Part shown: in pieces, positions 61,592 through 64,000 of the stretch
Numbering within the stretch: the stretch's first letter is position 1
Layout: each line of letters begins with the position of its first letter
Source: CAVVNN01 sp963749605
Lineage (GTDB): Bacteria; Actinomycetota; Thermoleophilia; Solirubrobacterales; 70-9
Assembly (NCBI GenBank): GCA_963749605.1
Contig: CAVVNN010000004.1
Coordinates: 682,001 to 746,000, forward strand
Direction: 5' to 3'
Length of the DNA: 64,000 nt
The notes under the pieces: model-generated
What the model saw: the letters and a program-made list of their open reading frames with translations, nothing else
What the model was told of the DNA's origin: nothing
Databases searched by the model: none
Position numbers and translations under genes: made by a program

Positions 61592-61595
<4 letters not shown>
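60690..61595 (-). CDS. TIGR01777-type NAD(P)-dependent epimerase (SDR family)
   Basis: The 301-residue protein has the N-terminal dinucleotide motif VSGASGFIGSAL, NLLGEKIDQRWT, SAIGFYGDRGD and VRTGHVLDPRGGML. It has the WVHIDDEVGIVLWAL motif and a DUF1731-like C-terminal part (PVPGFALDLMYGSEF). Such proteins are extended SDRs of unknown substrate. GTG 61595 overlaps the malic enzyme stop (GTGA), so it is the second gene of a leftward operon. The 3' flank up to 60671 is an empty convergent gap. Confidence 0.92.
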
Positions 61596-63058
<1,463 letters not shown>

Positions 63059-63089
63059 GGGCGGCTATCGAATCAGAATTGGCAGCAAC

Positions 63090-63095
63090 TAGGAT
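63090..63095 (+). promoter_or_regulatory. -10 box TAGGAT for the gene at 63104
   Basis: TAGGAT ends 8 nt before ATG 63104, again at leaderless spacing, in the divergent gap with malic enzyme. Confidence 0.5.
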
Positions 63096-63103
63096 CGACG
63101 GTC

Positions 63104-63529
63104 ATGGAGCTTGGGTTCCTCATCCTCGCCGACGCCAGCGAGGCGATCAACGGGAAGGTCTACGCGCTCGGCGCCGGCTGGAACGAGCTGCGCCTGCCTT
63201 CCCTGCCGCAGGAATACGGCTTCGGCATCTCCCTCGCCGTCGACGTGCCCTGGAGCGAAACCAACCGCCGCCACTCCCTCGCCCTCCACATCCAGGGTCC
63301 CGACGGCGAGATTGTCGGCGACGAGTTCTCGATGGAGTTCGAGGCCGGTCGTCCGCCGGGCAGCGCCGAGGGCGCCGACCAGCGCATAGTCGTCTCCCTG
63401 GAGACCCACCTCACCTTCTCCGCCACCGGCCCCCACGCGGTGGTGGTCACCGTCGCCGAAGACGAGATCGGCCGCAGTCGCTTCTACGTCCGCGAGGCCC
63501 CGCAGGAGATGGTCCCGCCGGGGGCTTAA
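63104..63529 (+). CDS. Conserved-looking protein of unknown function, 141 residues
   Basis: The protein starts MELGFLILADASEAINGKVYA, followed by ALGAGWNELRLPSLPQEYGF. The whole length alternates hydrophobic and polar residues, suggesting a beta-sandwich. There is no signal peptide or membrane segment. It stands alone with its own -10 box between malic enzyme and polA. I do not recognise a named family with confidence. Confidence 0.75.
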   Translation: MELGFLILADASEAINGKVYALGAGWNELRLPSLPQEYGFGISLAVDVPWSETNRRHSLALHIQGPDGEIVGDEFSMEFEAGRPPGSAEGADQRIVVSLETHLTFSATGPHAVVVTVAEDEIGRSRFYVREAPQEMVPPGA

Positions 63530-63558
63530 GAGCGCCGGGCCCGCGCCGCCGTCGGACC

Positions 63559-63564
63559 TATGAT
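63559..63564 (+). promoter_or_regulatory. -10 box TATGAT for polA
   Basis: TATGAT ends 6 nt before ATG 63571, consistent with a leaderless polA transcript. Confidence 0.5.
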
Positions 63565-63570
63565 CGCCGG

Positions 63571-64000
63571 ATGGCGGCCGCCGACAAAAAGTCAAACGAG
63601 GCGGACGTCCAAGAGCTCTTCCTGATCGACGGCAACTCGCTTGCCTACCGGGCGTTCTTCGCGCTGCCGGAGTCGATTGGGACGAGCGATGGGAGGCCCA
63701 CCAATGCGATTTACGGGCTGGGTTCGATGCTGGTCAAGATCATCGCGGAGCATCGGCCGGCCGGGGTCGTGGTGGCCTGGGACGCGGGGATGTCGGGGAG
63801 GGAGGTCGTCTACGACCTCTACAAGGCGCAGCGGCCCTCGCGGCCGGACCTGCTCAGGGAGCAGTGGCCGCACCTGATGCCCCTGGTCGAGGCGTTCGGC
63901 TACACCAACGTCAGGGTCGAGGGGTATGAGGCAGACGACGTGATCGCCTCGCTGGCGAAGCGGGCGCAGGAGGAGGGGATCCCGGCGATGGTCGTCTCCG
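63571..64000 (+). CDS. polA: DNA polymerase I, N-terminal 5'-3' exonuclease domain, cut by the window
   Basis: PolA fills gaps and removes RNA primers. Only the first 143 codons are present. After a short charged leader they read the 5' nuclease domain: LFLIDGNSLAYRAFFALP with a metal-binding Asp, NAIYGLGSMLVKII, YKAQRPSRPDLLREQWP and GYEADDVIASLAKRA with the acidic cluster. The polymerase domain lies outside. ATG 63571 is supported by the -10 box six bases upstream. Confidence 0.95.
   Translation, partial: MAAADKKSNEADVQELFLIDGNSLAYRAFFALPESIGTSDGRPTNAIYGLGSMLVKIIAEHRPAGVVVAWDAGMSGREVVYDLYKAQRPSRPDLLREQWPHLMPLVEAFGYTNVRVEGYEADDVIASLAKRAQEEGIPAMVVS

Overview
The window is very GC-rich bacterial chromosome, densely packed with genes that mostly read rightwards. 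It looks like a high-GC actinobacterium, and my best guess is a member of the Thermoleophilia/Solirubrobacterales. The grounds are: TANNNT -10 boxes placed 6-10 nt before many start codons (leaderless style), a mycobacterial-type SOS box, a fused HisIE followed by trp genes, an MreBCD-PBP2-RodA cluster, a pyrophosphate-type phosphofructokinase, and a PD-(D/E)XK nuclease relic abutting a tRNA. This assignment is inference; no rRNA lies in the window.

Layout. 0-10 kb: GH15 glycosidase (cut by the left edge), ctaG, then protein quality control (tig, clpP, clpX) with a frameshifted M23 peptidase and a GNAT enzyme between, then folC, two small membrane proteins, ndk and maf. 10-13 kb: a leftward hybrid histidine kinase and HD-GYP response regulator. 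13-18.6 kb: the rod-shape operon mreB-mreC-mreD-mrdA-rodA. 18.6-26 kb: rng-rplU-rpmA, obgE, proB, proA, nadD, rsfS. 26-27.7 kb: an accessory-looking patch with an SOS box, a DivIVA-like coiled-coil gene, a nuclease relic, tRNA-Ala(GGC), a Phd/YefM-like antitoxin and a His-rich secreted peptide. 27.8-36 kb: a SpoIIM-like protein, leuS, a cupin, comEA-comEC, a low-complexity surface protein, holA, rpsT. 36-42 kb: murJ, a large membrane protein of glycosyltransferase type, and lepA (frameshifted, flanked by 28-bp inverted repeats). 42-49.7 kb: a MaoC pair, hrcA-dnaJ-prmA, a DUF2269 protein, murI, yqeY, phoH-ybeY-era. 49.7-58.3 kb: hisIE-trpE-trpG-trpD-trpC, an HtrA protease, trpF-trpB-trpA. 58.3-64 kb: a methyltransferase, PPi-type pfkA, a lipoprotein, an SDR epimerase, malic enzyme, an unknown protein and the start of polA.

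Most genes are housekeeping. The unusual signals are mainly in how genes are started and punctuated. Adjacent genes often overlap as NTGA, where N may be any base; four of these junctions use CTG as the start, and clpX also appears to start with CTG. A hairpin-forming palindromic element sits in frame inside maf, and a second copy lies before lepA. A single open frame runs from the nuclease relic through tRNA-Ala into the antitoxin. Two single-base frameshifts (the M23 peptidase and lepA) may be real or may be sequence errors.
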